Shown piece after piece: positions 47,001-56,331 of a stretch of 64,000 nt of DNA. Below the pieces are notes generated by a model that was given only the letters and a program-made list of their open reading frames with translations, did no database searches and was not told the DNA's origin. Source of the stretch: Marisa cornuarietis (lineage: Eukaryota > Mollusca > Gastropoda > Architaenioglossa > Ampullariidae). Made by a program: the position numbers and the translations under genes. The DNA lies in contig SMMW01000179.1 of NCBI GenBank assembly GCA_004794655.1, positions 573,501-637,500 on the forward strand, given 5' to 3'. Position 1 is the first letter of the stretch. Each line of letters opens with the position of its first letter.

Positions 47001-48022
47001 ATGGTAGGGCAACGATAGAGATCACTTACCGGTTCGTCCGCCACCCGACTGTGCCTTGGAGCCGTCGACTATGGCGGAACAATACCACGTGGCGATAGTT
47101 CACACGTTGCTTTCACCCACGATGCGTACACCTCGCTGGTTGAGCCTCGAATCGTTGGTGTGGTTGCCCACGACGTGTGACTCTCACTCCCTGTCTTTCA
47201 ATCACTTCGTCCAAGATGTCTACGTATACGTATTTTTTCCAATTGCTCCCTACGCACGATATCTAATGCAGAACTGTGATTTAGAATATCCTTGAATATG
47301 CAGTATCCAGTATATATCCAGTATATATCTTGAATCAGCCAAGCAGCGCTTCATGCTCTTGATGCTCAATCAAATGCGATGCTCCTTGTTCAGTGATGAT
47401 CCGAGTCGCTAACGGTTTTCTGTGAATGCCCGTCGTATAGCTCTGTTCGCTCTCAGTGGTTGCCGCAGAATCCTTGAAGTCTTGTTCAAGTGTGATGCCT
47501 TCACCGTAGTCTTGATGAGTATCAATACCCAGTGTTCCTTAAGTCATTTTTCCATTTGCTGCGACTCAAGCGAGTGTTTCGTTTTTATAATTTGGAGACG
47601 CCCGACCACAGGCTCTGCTTGGTTGTTTAAGTTTAAGTCGTCTTAAATAAACAGATAGGTCTTCAGTCTTTTTCGAAACGTGGTTGGTGAGGTGATGGTG
47701 GACAGTGACACCCAGTTCTCGCTGGAAGGTTGCTGCAGGACTGCCTGTCAGAAGTAAGGTCCCTGACGGATTGCTGTGAGCGTCTGGCGTCTCCCTGTCA
47801 CTCACATTCTCGCTGGAAGGTTGCTGTAGAATGGCTTCACAGAAGTAGAGTCCTTGACGGACGCTAGGTTACTCGGTGACTATGGCGATCACCTAGCGAC
47901 ACTATAGCTACGTGGGCTCCACGCCGACTAAATACATTTATTTACCTTGTGGTGTAGTCGGCGTGCATTCTCACCTGAATTAGACCGCGTCGGCCGACAT
48001 TACACCCCGCCATGTGGAATTC

Positions 48023-48063
<41 letters not shown>

Positions 48064-50801
48064 CAGATTAAATCTTGTTTACAAAAGGAGTCTGGAATTC
48101 CCCTATCGCGTCATGGCGTGATGTAATTTTGTGGTTTGCGTCACAGGGTCACGTGGCTTCCCGAGAACGTGCCACTGATCTACCGATGATGATGATGATG
48201 ATGATGTCCATTTGTAATGCACAGGTATCCATTCAGAAGAATGCTCATTGCGCAGCAAAAACAAAATAAAGAAATAGAATTAAAAAAGTAAATAAATAGA
48301 TAAAACACCAGGAAAGTAAAAAATTGAAAAAGAAGTGTTGCTTGATTGTTTAAGTCCGTCTATGCTTTGAACAACTAATAAAATAAAAAGGAGTTTGAGC
48401 CGCGAAACGTTACCCACCCATAATAATAATAATAATAGTGAAGATTTGTATAGCGCATATTCACACTCATAGAGAGCATGCTCTTAGCGCTTAACACGAG
48501 GAAGAGACGTGGACTAAGTAGACACAGAACAAAGGGACGAAAGAAAACGACAGTACTGACGAAACAGAAAACAAAAGGCATCAAGTAACAGGAACAGAGG
48601 AATATAGTGATTCTGCGAGAAAGATGGGTAAAGTAACAAGAGGGAAGGGGGCGGGGTTAAGAAGGACGAGCATTGTGCGGACTGTGTTAGGAGAAATGCT
48701 CAAGGAAGAGGTGCGTTTTCAGTGCAGATTTGAAAGATTCAGTTGTAGGAAGGTGGCGGATATGGAAAGGAAGAGAGTTCCATTGTTTTGCAGCACAGTA
48801 GCCAAAAGTCCTGTGACCATATGTTGTTGTTCTGGTGACAGGAACAGTTAGGATACGGTCGTCAGACGAAGAGCGTAGTTGTCTGGACGGAGAGTAAGGG
48901 ATGAGAAGTTCAGAGAAATAGTCAGGACAGGAGCCAGCAAAGAAATTAAAACACAGCACAGACAGTTTGTACTGAATGCGAGAACGGATGGGTAGCCAGT
49001 GTAGAAAACGAAGGAGAGGAGTGACATGGTCCCGTTTCCTTGCTCTAAGCACCAGACGTGCAGCAGAGTTCTGTACTCTCTGGAGTCTCTGAATGAGGTA
49101 GTCAGGGCAGCCTGCCAGCAAGGAGTTGCAGTAGTCAAGTCGAGAAAGAACAAACGCACAGATAAGAGTGTTGGTAGCGCGTGTAACCCTTCCACCCACC
49201 CACCCCCAAAAATACACATATAAAATTACACATTCAAATGGGTTACGTCTCTGGAAATGTGTACACATACAAAACCTTATGTCACCTCATTCGGGACGTG
49301 GAGCAGTCTGCAAACTACAAAAATATTATTTGCTTGACTGGGAACATAGACGAGAGTTTGCAAACTACCGAATTAAGATTTACCTGACTAGGAACGTGGA
49401 CTAAACTATAGAATTATGATTTAATTTTATTTGTGGACGTGTAGTGTGCAGCATCATGACCAAGAAAGGTCGCACTCTCTGCGCTGACCAGTGATGATAG
49501 AATGAAGACAATGGAAGGTTAGATAGGAAAATGCACACTGAACAGATGCAGTGTGCAGCATTGCCATTACATGGAATCTTCGATAAGTCAATAAAGTTCT
49601 GCATCTGAAAATATCTGAAAGTGTTTATGACATTTGGATGGAAGCTCAACTCCCAATCTTCGATACAGTGGCCCAAATTCCGCAGACATAAATATCGTTC
49701 CATCAACACAACTTTTTGTGAGAGCAACACGCTAACGGTCATTACAAGCTGAGCTTCTTGGACATACATAATGTCAGTCATTGCAGACTTGGCTGTACTG
49801 CACGCAAACTTGCTGGGACAGCTCCACATCAAAGCTCTCTGAAGCAGGTGCACAAACGTAATCAGAGTTTGAAGTCGACACTGACCATCCGCAGAACTAA
49901 CATCTAAGTAGTGGCAAGATGGCGCAGATGTGACAGTAGAAATGAAATGGCCCAGGACAAGATGACAAGTGACGCGCGGATATCGTAACAGATGTACTGA
50001 TGAACATTAGACACAAAACTTCGCGAAAATCAACGGGCAAATATGAAAAGTGAGGGAGAGCAGTCAGCCTCAAGCCAGTTAGACGTGGGCCATGTAGGGA
50101 TGTGGACTAGAGTCAGCAAACTACAGAATTACCATTTGCACGACTGGTAACATGGAGCTGAGTACAAGCAGCATTGGCGTTGGCAGTCTTCCTGTGATGG
50201 TCACAGGTGAACTGTATACATGGATGTACACAGCAGCAGTGTCGAAGCTGTTGGTGAGTGCAGGTGAACGAACTCGGGTAGCAAACGCTGGATGTTACAG
50301 CCGCTTAGCGAACAAAGAGCGAGCCGTAGGTTTGTTTGTGTGTGTGTGGGGGGGGGGGAATGCTAGTGATGCGTCTGTAACTCTAGCTACAGAAAATGGA
50401 CATTGATCTGGTTTGCCAGTCGTAAGTGAAAGACTGGCCTTGCTCTACTTTGCATAGAGAACCAACAGGGGAAAATAACTTTCGCTCACTAACATTAGCA
50501 AGGGAGGGGGAGGGAGGGAGAGAATGAGACTGTGCAGTGACAGTAATGTAGCGATTAGTGATCCTGGCGCAATGTCATTATCCTCCCTGTTGCAGAAGGG
50601 AAATCGACTTGCCATTTTTCTCATCTTTCTTTTGATAGGGAAGGTAGGCGGTGATGACTGGAGGCGAGAGGGATATTCAGTATTCTCCGGTGGAAATAAT
50701 TTTCTGTAGGACTGTGACTGCCTGCTCTGCGTGTGGGCGCGAATATTGTTCATGATGGCTTTAAGTTATCGTGCGGAATAAAGATCCCGCGCGCGCCCAT
50801 C

Positions 50802-50860
<59 letters not shown>

Positions 50861-53800
50861 AGGTGGTGTAGAGAAAATTTTAACGGAAAGCATATTGGAA
50901 ATGACAAAACTCGGTTTCAAAAGTGCTTATGGGAAAGCACTTATCAAAGAAAGTCTGCACGGGACTGTGTTTCTGGCACACCGCCTGTTCCGTTAGCAGT
51001 GTCTTTAGGAACTGTAGGCATGTAGCGAGAATGAATACACACTATGGGGCGTCAGGAAGATTGTAAATTGCAATGCTGTAAGCAGAGTGTGTTCATATTA
51101 TGATGGCGATTAAAGCACTTTAGTGTCTTTATTATGTAATTACCCTCAGTGAATAACACTCAGACTAGGTCTTCACAATCGACGGGACTAGTGCACACCG
51201 AGGAGTATCGAGTGAAATGCGAAGTACGTATTTGTGAGGTCAAAGTGTCAGTTGTTGGCAGTACACTATCGTTAAAGTAGCGATGCTGACGATAGAATAT
51301 CTTTAGACTAGTGATGCTGACACTACAATATCCGCAGAGTAGCAATGCTGGAAGTAACAATCTCTTAGGCTGCTTATTTTGACAATAAGATAATGTTAGA
51401 ATCCCAGCATTAAAGACTGCTATTTTTAGTTTCCCGTCAACCGAAGAGCATCATTTTTAATTATTTTTTTTACCGATTATTTAAGAGGGTATGAGAGTAG
51501 AAGAAGACGACACGAAAAAAGTGAGGGTTGGAACTGTTCTGAGGCTAAAGAGAAGGTTGTGGTTATTCTTAGTCAAGTCATTGGCTGTCGGGTTCACAGA
51601 CTTGCAGGAAATTGATTCTTGGCGGCGGGTTTGTGGGTAAAGAGAGTAGTGATTGGACAGGTGTGGCTCTGGCGCCGGTAGGACGTGCACACAATAAGTG
51701 GAGATCGAAAATCGCGCATACAGCGGCACAAAGAATTGTGAGGGAAGGTTTCACAGCGTCCAAAAGTTGTGAGGGAAGGTTCCACAGCGACAGAAAGAGT
51801 TGTGAGGGAAGGTTCCACAGCGACAGAGTTGTGAGGGAAGGTTCCACAGCGACAGAAAGAGTTGTGAGGGAAGGTTCCACAGCGACAAAAAGAGTTGTGA
51901 GGGAAGGTTCCACAGAGTCGCAAAGAGTTGTGAGCGAAGGTTCCACGGAGTCACAAAGAGTTGTGAGGGAAGGTTCCACAGAGTCACAAAGAGTTGTGAG
52001 GGAAGGTTCCACAGAGTCACAAAGAGTTGTGAGGGAAGGTTCCACAGAGTCACAAAGAGTTGTGAGGGAAGGTTCCACAGCGACAAAAAGAGTTGTGAGG
52101 GAAGGTTCCACAGAGTCGCAAAGAGTTGTGAGCGAAGGTTCCACAGAGTCACAAAGAGTTGTGAGGGAAGGTTCCACAGAGTCACAAAGAGTTGCAAGGG
52201 AAGGTTCCACAGTGGCTTGAAGCGTTGTGAGGAACAGTTATCATAGTACCAAGATTGGTGAGAGACGATTTCACGACGGAAGAAACTTTTCTGAAAACGT
52301 TGAAGACAAATTGCGGGATATAGTGGTTGTAAGAACTTTTTCTCAATTTACCCACAGAAATCTCAACCTACAAAAACCAAACATTATGTTGGAGTAAGAG
52401 TGATTGAAGTAAGTAAATGAAATTGACTGCCTGAAACAGTTGTTAATGTAGACTAGCCATTGTACACCCTGAAACAGTTGTTAATGTAGACTAGCCATTG
52501 TACACCCTGAAACAGTTGTTAATGTAGACTGGCCGTTGTACACCCTGAAACAGTTGTTAATGTAGACTAGCCATTGTACACCCTGAAACAGTTGTTAAAG
52601 TAGACTAGCCATAGTACACCCTGAAACAGTTGTTAATGTAGACTAGCCATTGTACACCCTGAAACAGTTGTTAATGTAGACTGGCCGTTGTACACCCTGA
52701 AACAATTGTTAATGTAGACTGGCCGTTGTACACCCTGAAACAATTGTTAATGTAGACTGGCCGTTGTACACCCTGAAACAGTTGTTAATGTAGACTAGCC
52801 ATTGTACACCCTGAAACAGTTGTTAATGTAGACTAGCCATTGTACACCCTGAAACAGTTGTTAATGTAGACTAGCCATTGTACACCCTGAAACAGTTGTT
52901 AATGTAGACTAGCCATTGTACACCCTGAAACAGTTAATGTAGACTGGCCGTTGTACACCCTGAAACAGTTGTTAATGTAGACTAGCCATTGTACACCCTG
53001 AAACAGTTGTTAATGTAGACTAGCCATTGTACACCCTGAAACAGTTGTTAATGTAGACTAGCCATTGTACACCCTGAAACAGTTAATGTAGACTAGCCGT
53101 TGTACACCCTGAAACAGTTGTTAATGTAGACTGGCCGTTGTACACCCTGAACAATTGTTAATGTAGACTAGCCGTTGTACACCCTGAAACAGTTGTTAAT
53201 GTAGGCTAGCCGTTGTACACCCTGAACAATTGTTAATGTAGACTAGCCATTGTACACCCTGAAACAGTTGTTAATGTAGACTAGCCATTGTACACCCTGA
53301 AACAGTTGTTAATGTAGACTAGCCGTTGTACACCCTGAAACAGTTGTTAATGTAGACTGGCCGTTGTACACCCTGAACAATTGTTAATGTAGACTAGCCG
53401 TTGTACACCCTGAAACAGTTGTTAATGTAGGCTAGCCGTTGTACACCCTGAACAATTGTTAATGTAGACTAGCCATTGTACACCCTGAAACAATTGTTAA
53501 TGTAGACTAGCCATTGTACACCCTGAAACAGTTGTTAATGTAGACTAGCCATTGTACACCCTGAAACAGTTGTTAATGTAGACTAGCCATTGTACACCCT
53601 GAAACAGTTAATGTAGACTAGCCATTGTACACCCTGAAACAATTGTTAATGTAGACTAGCCGTTGTACACCCTGAAACAGTTGTTAATGTAGACTGGCCG
53701 TTGTACACCCTGAACAATTGTTAATGTAGACTAGCCGTTGTACACCCTGAAACAGTTGTTAATGTAGGCTAGCCGTTGTACACCCTGAACAATTGTTAAT

Positions 53801-54071
53801 GTAGACTAGCCATTGGACGGCTTCGCATGCGGGTATTGTAATAACTGTTCCCGTAGAGTTAAGACTGGAGCAAGACTCTTTCGGTTTAAAATTGAAAAAA
53901 ATAAAAAATTGATAACCTTAAATCTGAGTTAAACACATTTCATAAACTTTTCTTTCTAACATTATGTCCCAGTGTGCGTAACTTGTGTACATTGTTTGGT
54001 GTGCAGGAAGAAAGGTTGCGACTCGAGAAGATGCAGCAGCAGGTAGAGGAGGGCGAGCTGCTTGTGGACAA
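33202..54071 (+). CDS. IQ-motif/coiled-coil protein, 5' part (4 exons seen)
   Basis: Four exons join in one frame: 33202-33427 (start ATG at 33290, 5' UTR before it), 34003-34041, 39542-39655 and 54007-54071. The predicted protein starts MACNEYSGAEVDFLSLAVD. Exon 3 gives EVAAVCLQKRWRGHLGRKRY, whose LQKRWRGHLGRK core fits the calmodulin-binding IQ pattern. Exons 3-4 then form a charged helix (LEKLLEKFEQ, EERLRLEKMQQQVEEGELLV), likely a coiled coil. Intron 1 uses a GC donor (AAG|GCAAGT), an allowed minor class; the others are GT-AG. Exon 4 ends in phase 2, so more exons must follow; I could not find them. The family is not recognised. IQ-plus-coil proteins such as the IQCJ-SCHIP1 group are possible but unproven. 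Intron 3 is over 14 kb and full of mobile elements. Confidence 0.72.
34665..34712. repeat. (GT)24 microsatellite
   Basis: An uninterrupted dinucleotide TG/GT tract of about 48 bp in intron 2 of the IQ-motif gene. Confidence 0.98.
36100..36720. promoter_or_regulatory. CpG-rich, promoter-like block with a possible first-exon donor
   Basis: Within an AT-rich intron this block is strongly enriched in CpG (CCGCCGCCGCCGCC near 36177, GCGCGC near 36306 and 36612). It contains a consensus splice donor, GAG|GTGAGC, at 36624. It lies inside intron 2 of the IQ-motif gene on the sense strand, so an alternative promoter with a 5' exon ending at 36623 is a reasonable guess. No protein is assigned. It could equally serve an antisense transcript. 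Confidence 0.35.
36721..39339. other. Intron 2 sequence of the IQ gene, unassigned
   Basis: Mixed composition with a short GT/GC alternating tract near 37963-37997. No exon, transposon terminus or RNA gene is recognised. Confidence 0.3.
39360..39541 (+). repeat. Degenerate ~32-bp minisatellite abutting an exon
   Basis: Imperfect repeats of roughly 31-44 bp share CGTGTGTCAAGAGGGACAC- or AAGGGGGTCACTTACCTGT-like text. The last unit runs straight into the acceptor (TGTGTACGTTTCAG) of the IQ-encoding exon at 39542, so the repeat supplies the branch and acceptor region. Confidence 0.55.
39953..40024. repeat. (TCA)24 microsatellite
   Basis: An uninterrupted trinucleotide run of about 72 bp, shortly after the IQ exon. 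It gives artificial poly-Met and poly-Asp open frames on the minus strand. Similar CAT runs elsewhere in the window terminate L2-type LINE ends, so it may be such a tail. Confidence 0.97.
40338..40580 (+). repeat. 60-bp tandem repeat within an open frame
   Basis: Units at about 40349, 40409, 40469 and 40529 are 60 bp apart and share (G/T)TATATCCAAGGCAGGTGAA- and CCGCAC-like parts. Because 60 is a multiple of three, they fall in frame in an open frame at 40261-40653 and give 20-residue repeats (VYPRQVNRP and LYPKQVYDC in neighbouring units). No promoter, splice or homology evidence supports a gene. Confidence 0.5.
40784..40973 (-). mobile_element. L2-type LINE/SINE 3' end with (CAT)n tail, copy 1
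   Basis: On the minus strand it reads TGCGCAATCAGCATTCTTC, GGATACCTGCGCATTACAAA, then TGGACATCATCAT. The paired GCGCA and TGCGC arms before a short-repeat tail follow the L2 hairpin-tail layout. A second copy is at 48184-48350. The 5' side is cut by a SINE-like insertion beginning at about 40974. Confidence 0.6.
40974..41240 (-). mobile_element. SINE-like (CAA)n-tailed element, second and longer copy
   Basis: This is nearly identical to 6857-7037, with a longer (TTG)13 tail at its left end and about 70 more bases on its 5' side. Shared landmarks are GTCTTTGAAAGGGAAAGTG, CACCGAAAGGCGATTTCGCA, a G run, and GGTGTTGTTTACTGGTGT. Its right-hand border is uncertain and no convincing target duplication was found. 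It lies inside or next to the L2-type tail at 40784-40973. Confidence 0.7.
41520..45348 (-). CDS. LINE ORF2: endonuclease, reverse transcriptase, RNase H (one frameshift)
   Basis: The first part (45348-44302) begins MDNKQVKFMQWNCRTLNSNK and carries endonuclease motifs ALQEVNF, LGDFNAKNPLWD and GSDHFPIMI. A run of seven A (44320-44326 as T) gives a one-base shift; six A would keep the frame. The second part (from about 44310 to 41520) has FREKRSTMDHI, VFLDIEKAFDML (motif A), GVPQGSVLSPLLFNI (motif B) and KQFADDTSLLG (catalytic FADD). RNase H follows with IYTDGSHDPEA, FTAEMTAIQTALE, ILSDSLSALQAL and WIPSHIGIKGNEKADKLAKL, so all four acidic/His positions are present. A terminal CICGDRLSTPHVLLECH zinc-finger-like motif closes it. 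Confidence 0.93.
45350..46805 (-). CDS. LINE ORF1: gag-like RNA-binding protein with CCHC knuckles (two frameshifts)
   Basis: ORF1 starts MGDHPRKTKRGKAKPSEK, with a basic then acidic N-terminus. A middle part, PNPRTNKLIIGCSNKSQQEE, is of RRM-like type. Three CCHC zinc knuckles follow (CYNCNGFGHVATNC, CGRCGEGHDTRAC, CINCGTTGHSARYGGC), then a Pro/Thr-rich C-terminus. The frame is interrupted at a GGG run (46543-46545 as C) and an AAAAA run (46265-46269 as T); one extra base in each would keep it open. ORF1 of this type coats the element's RNA. Confidence 0.88.
46860..47919. other. Intron sequence with fragments of dispersed repeats
   Basis: The segment ACGGATTGCTGTGAGCGTCT near 47767 recurs (as ACGGATTGCAGTGAGCATCT) near 40765, and GCTTGGTTGTTTAAGT near 47617 recurs near 48344. 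The pieces therefore belong to one or more dispersed repeats that the LINE and others have broken up. No coding domain is seen. Confidence 0.4.
47920..47965. repeat. Perfect 11-bp inverted repeat (hairpin)
   Basis: CACGCCGACTA at 47920-47930 is the exact inverse complement of TAGTCGGCGTG at 47955-47965, with a 24-base loop. A related palindrome, GTCGGCCGAC, lies about 25 bases further on. They may be terminal or subterminal parts of a small element. Confidence 0.7.
48015..48100 (-). mobile_element. Minimal retroelement end with (ATT)n tail and 8-bp flanking repeat
   Basis: TGGAATTC occurs at 48015-48022 and 48093-48100. Between them is, on the minus strand, a 35-bp stub (GACTCCTTTTGTAAACAAG and more) followed by about 13 AAT units. 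The layout fits a severely 5'-truncated LINE or SINE insertion, although an 8-bp repeat can occur by chance. Confidence 0.5.
48184..48350 (-). mobile_element. L2-type LINE/SINE 3' end with (CAT)n tail, copy 2
   Basis: This matches 40784-40973 closely: TCCATTTGTAATGC, GCAGGTATCCATTCAGAAGA, TTGCGCAGCAAAAACAAAAT, AGATAAAACACCAGGAAAGT and GAAGTGTTGCTTG. It starts at a (GAT)n run and continues past the site where copy 1 is interrupted, so it shows the undisturbed order (GCTTGATTGTTTAAGT). Confidence 0.65.
48421..49193 (-). mobile_element. L2/CR1-type LINE 3' end with probable target duplication
   Basis: On the minus strand this encodes RVTRATNTLICAFVLSRLDY, CNSLLAGCPDYLIQRLQRVQ, HWLPIRSRIQYKL and [14 protein letters not shown], the C-terminal part of an L2/CR1-group polyprotein, open to its natural stop near 48687. 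The 3' UTR ends in AGCGCTAAGAGCATGCTC, then GTGAATATGCGCTATACAAATC and (ATT)n at 48421. The repeat ACCCACCCA at 48412-48420 and 49194-49202 may be the target duplication. It is the same family as 11639-12130. The frame is open, so the insertion is probably not very old. Confidence 0.85.
49294..50155. repeat. Dispersed copies of a ~50-bp unit
   Basis: Units with GTGGA, TTGCAAACTAC, GAATTA.GATTT and CTGACT.GGAAC recur at about 49294, 49345, 49394 (partial) and 50105. The first three are near-tandem with a period of about 51 bp. The 450-base open frame on the minus strand between them has no recognised domain. Confidence 0.45.
50801..50860. repeat. (GT)n(GA)n compound microsatellite with G run
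   Basis: About ten GT units pass directly into about fifteen GA units and then GGGGGG. It lies in intron 3 of the IQ-motif gene. Confidence 0.95.
51735..52225. repeat. 33-bp minisatellite, about 15 copies
   Basis: Most units are 33 bp, for example GTTGTGAGGGAAGGTTCCAC followed by AGAGTCACAAAGA; the first few are 30-32 bp. Two main variants (GAGTCACAAAG and GCGACAAAAAG in the same slot) recur in a repeated order. Because 33 is a multiple of three, the array stays open on both strands, giving an 11-residue RVVREGSTESQ repeat on the plus strand (51612-52220) and a Leu/Pro-rich repeat on the minus strand. I do not treat either as a gene. Confidence 0.95.
52430..53816. repeat. 38-bp minisatellite, about 37 copies, with higher-order structure
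   Basis: The unit is CCTGAAACAGTTGTTAATG followed by TAGACTAGCCATTGTACAC. Variants are a 3-base-shorter form (CAGTTAATG), a 1-base-shorter form (CTGAACAATTG) and GGCCGTTG in place of AGCCATTG. A fixed succession of four variants (GGCCG; GAACAATTG; TAGGCTAGCCG; GAACAATTG) appears three times, starting near 53119, 53342 and 53680. This shows amplification of multi-unit blocks. It lies in intron 3 of the IQ-motif gene, about 200 bp upstream of exon 4. Confidence 0.97.
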
Positions 54072-54608
54072 GTGAGTATATGTCATAATATTACATCAGT
54101 ACTTACTAGATCAGTACTCAGTCACTGAACCCCAGGTCTTCTTAGATACTGCACTAGTCGGTCTGGTGTGAAGACAAATGCCCTCGCTACAGGTCTAGTC
54201 GATCTTGCTCAACGACAATTTCTCTTGTTGCAGCTCCAGTCGATCTAGCCTGGAGACAGCGATTTTGTTCTTGTTTTTTTTTCCCCTGACAGCAGCACGA
54301 GGTTACCCAGTTTTAGACAGTCTTCCATCTCACAACATCTTCAGATCTGATTTTACGAAGTTCTGCAGACATAGGATTTTATCTCCCACATGCCTGCATA
54401 TTATATGTGCGTAGAAAAGGCCCCCTGCCCTCCCGGCAGGCCTTAGCAGAAGTGAGAACATTATTTATCAGGCAAGGCAGAGGGAGCGGAAGAACATAGT
54501 AAGGCTCCATTTTGTAGATATGGTGTCCTGAACACGTTAAACCACTTTATATTCACTTCCCCTACGTTCACGATACACACACACACTCACTCACTCACAC
54601 ACATGAAA

Positions 54609-54611
<3 letters not shown>

Positions 54612-54651
<40 letters not shown>
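54612..54651. repeat. (AC)20 microsatellite
   Basis: A dinucleotide tract in intron sequence after the last recognised IQ-gene exon, with more CA-rich text on both sides. Confidence 0.97.
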
Positions 54652-54652
<1 letters not shown>

Positions 54653-54656
<4 letters not shown>

Positions 54657-55940
54657 ACGCATATATATCTATATACATACACGTTATCAGTTTATTTACT
54701 TTATTCAAAGCCAGAATATCCTTTGAATTTCACGATTATGTGCATTTCTGGGCGGAGCGTGCGTCTATGAAACAATCACTGTTTATAAAAAAAAAAAACA
54801 ACTTCCAAGACAGCAATTACAGAAGTTTATTTTCCATCGACATGTTCCCACAATTGGCAGGAGCAGACATGCACGTGCAGAGAGAAATGTTTGCACAAAC
54901 TAGTTTCATTATAAGTCACCTGGTGAGAGGCTATCGCCCACGTCTAGGGTAGCCTGCTAGCATCTTGCACAGGTCGACTTGTATCGTAACATGGAGTCTG
55001 TGGCCGCTTCTTTCTCAGCAAGGCTTTGTTGGTCTAAGGGACGCAACTCATAGCAGTATGGTTAGTTCCCCTACCTGTCCTGCTTGGTGCAGTTCTTGAA
55101 TGTACCAGTTCTTTGATATACGCCATTTCCCTTGCGTACGTTTTGAAACACCGGTACACACAGAAACATATTTTCACACTATAATGTGTGAATAATGTGT
55201 GACACATCATTGTGTGTGATTCTTGATTACATCACTTGCCTAAGCCAATACCGAGTTATGTTTTTCAGACCGAGTGTAGATAATCTTCCAAACAAACTGG
55301 GTGCAAATGGCACAAATAAAGAGAATGGGTACTTGTTGGTATCGTTTCCCCCACTCCTCTCTCCTTGCTATGTTTCAATCATTAACGTCTTTCCCCTTCT
55401 TACGGCGAAGCTGCTTGCTGGTAACACCCACCATGTTCACCCTGGGTGCAGTCTCAGTATACCCTGCCTTATCTGTGACTTCTTGTCAACGTCATCAGTT
55501 AACAGCATTTTGCGCGGAAAGACACGGTCGTATCTTTGCGAACACACAAACGAATTTCAGGCTAAGAACAGGATAATGAGCACACGTGCAGGCACACACC
55601 TGGGTCTGGTACTCTACCGACGCGCGTGTTGAACAAGAATACCAGACTAAACGACACGATAACGTTGCACGTGTAAAACAGTTCGACACATTTCTGAGAG
55701 AAAGGGAATCTGCAATTGCGATTCAGCATCAATAGATGACACCAATCACAGAAACCACGATTTTAAAACTGGATGAGAGTTTTGACAGAATGTCTTTTAG
55801 GAAATATGGAAGAAACTAAATATGCATTAATCTTAGTTACCTCTGTCATGGCTTTGCTTTTCTGTGGAGAAAATCATCTTGTTCTTCATACTTCCTTTAA
55901 AATCACGTTTCCACAAAAGCGGAAAAAACTGCTTCCGCCA
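54653..55940. other. Unassigned sequence after exon 4 of the IQ gene
   Basis: Apart from the 71-bp dispersed repeat at 55277-55347, no feature is recognised. An acceptor-like TTTTTCAG at 55260-55267 is followed by the dispersed repeat, so an exon there is unlikely. No continuation of the IQ coding frame was found. Confidence 0.3.
55277..55347. repeat. 71-bp dispersed repeat, copy 2
   Basis: An ungapped match to 3453-3523 with about nine differences in 71 positions, on the same strand. It is not coding in a shared frame. Confidence 0.6.
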
Positions 55941-56330
55941 GTAAAGGGTACCTGGCATAGCCTTCATAGTGGTACCCGGTGTGAACAGTTTCGTAGAGGC
56001 GGGTAAAGGGTACGTGGCATAGCCTTCATAGTGGTACCCGGTGTGAACAGTTCCATAGAGGCGGATGAAAAGCTTGTATGAGATCCGGAGCAGCCTCCTC
56101 AGACACTTGTTCTCGAATGCCTGGATTCTAATTTCCGTTTGGGCGAGCAGAGTCCACGTGTCGCATCCGTATGTGATCTTGTGGCTATGCCAGATCCTAT
56201 CTAGATAGTCTAGCCATTGCTGCTGCTGCTGTTGCGATCCTGATGTGGATATCTTGCGTTGAGCTGCTGTCCTTGGAGAGGGTGGCTCTCAGGTATTTGA
56301 AGCTGCTCACCTTCAAGGGTTGGGGCTGAG
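55941..56330 (-). pseudogene. LINE reverse transcriptase C-terminal remnant with internal 62-bp duplication
   Basis: On the minus strand: LKVSSFKYLRATLSKDSSST, QDIHIRIATAAAAMARL, RIWHSHKITYGCDTW and LAQTEIRIQAFENKCLRRLL, the C-terminal region of a LINE reverse transcriptase. The usual FKYLGATLSKDGSS has become FKYLRATLSKDSSS, and a deletion has removed the segment between KIT and YGCDTW. The left part is a direct tandem duplication of 62 bp (55941-56002 and 56003-56064). It is inactive. Confidence 0.75.
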
Positions 56331-56331
56331 C

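Noticed and set aside
41262..47030. Weak inverted similarity between GATCTCTTAGGTTGCCCTA (41263) and the complement of the text at about 47003-47022
   Set aside because: About 19 bases with several mismatches; too short to claim as ends of the LINE or of another element.
49401..49853. 150-codon open frame on the minus strand
   Set aside because: No recognisable domain; it lies between copies of a ~50-bp repeat and has no exon borders.
52430..53816. Regular 38-bp repeats that could suggest a CRISPR array
   Set aside because: The units are contiguous with no unique spacers, and the window is eukaryotic; it is a minisatellite.
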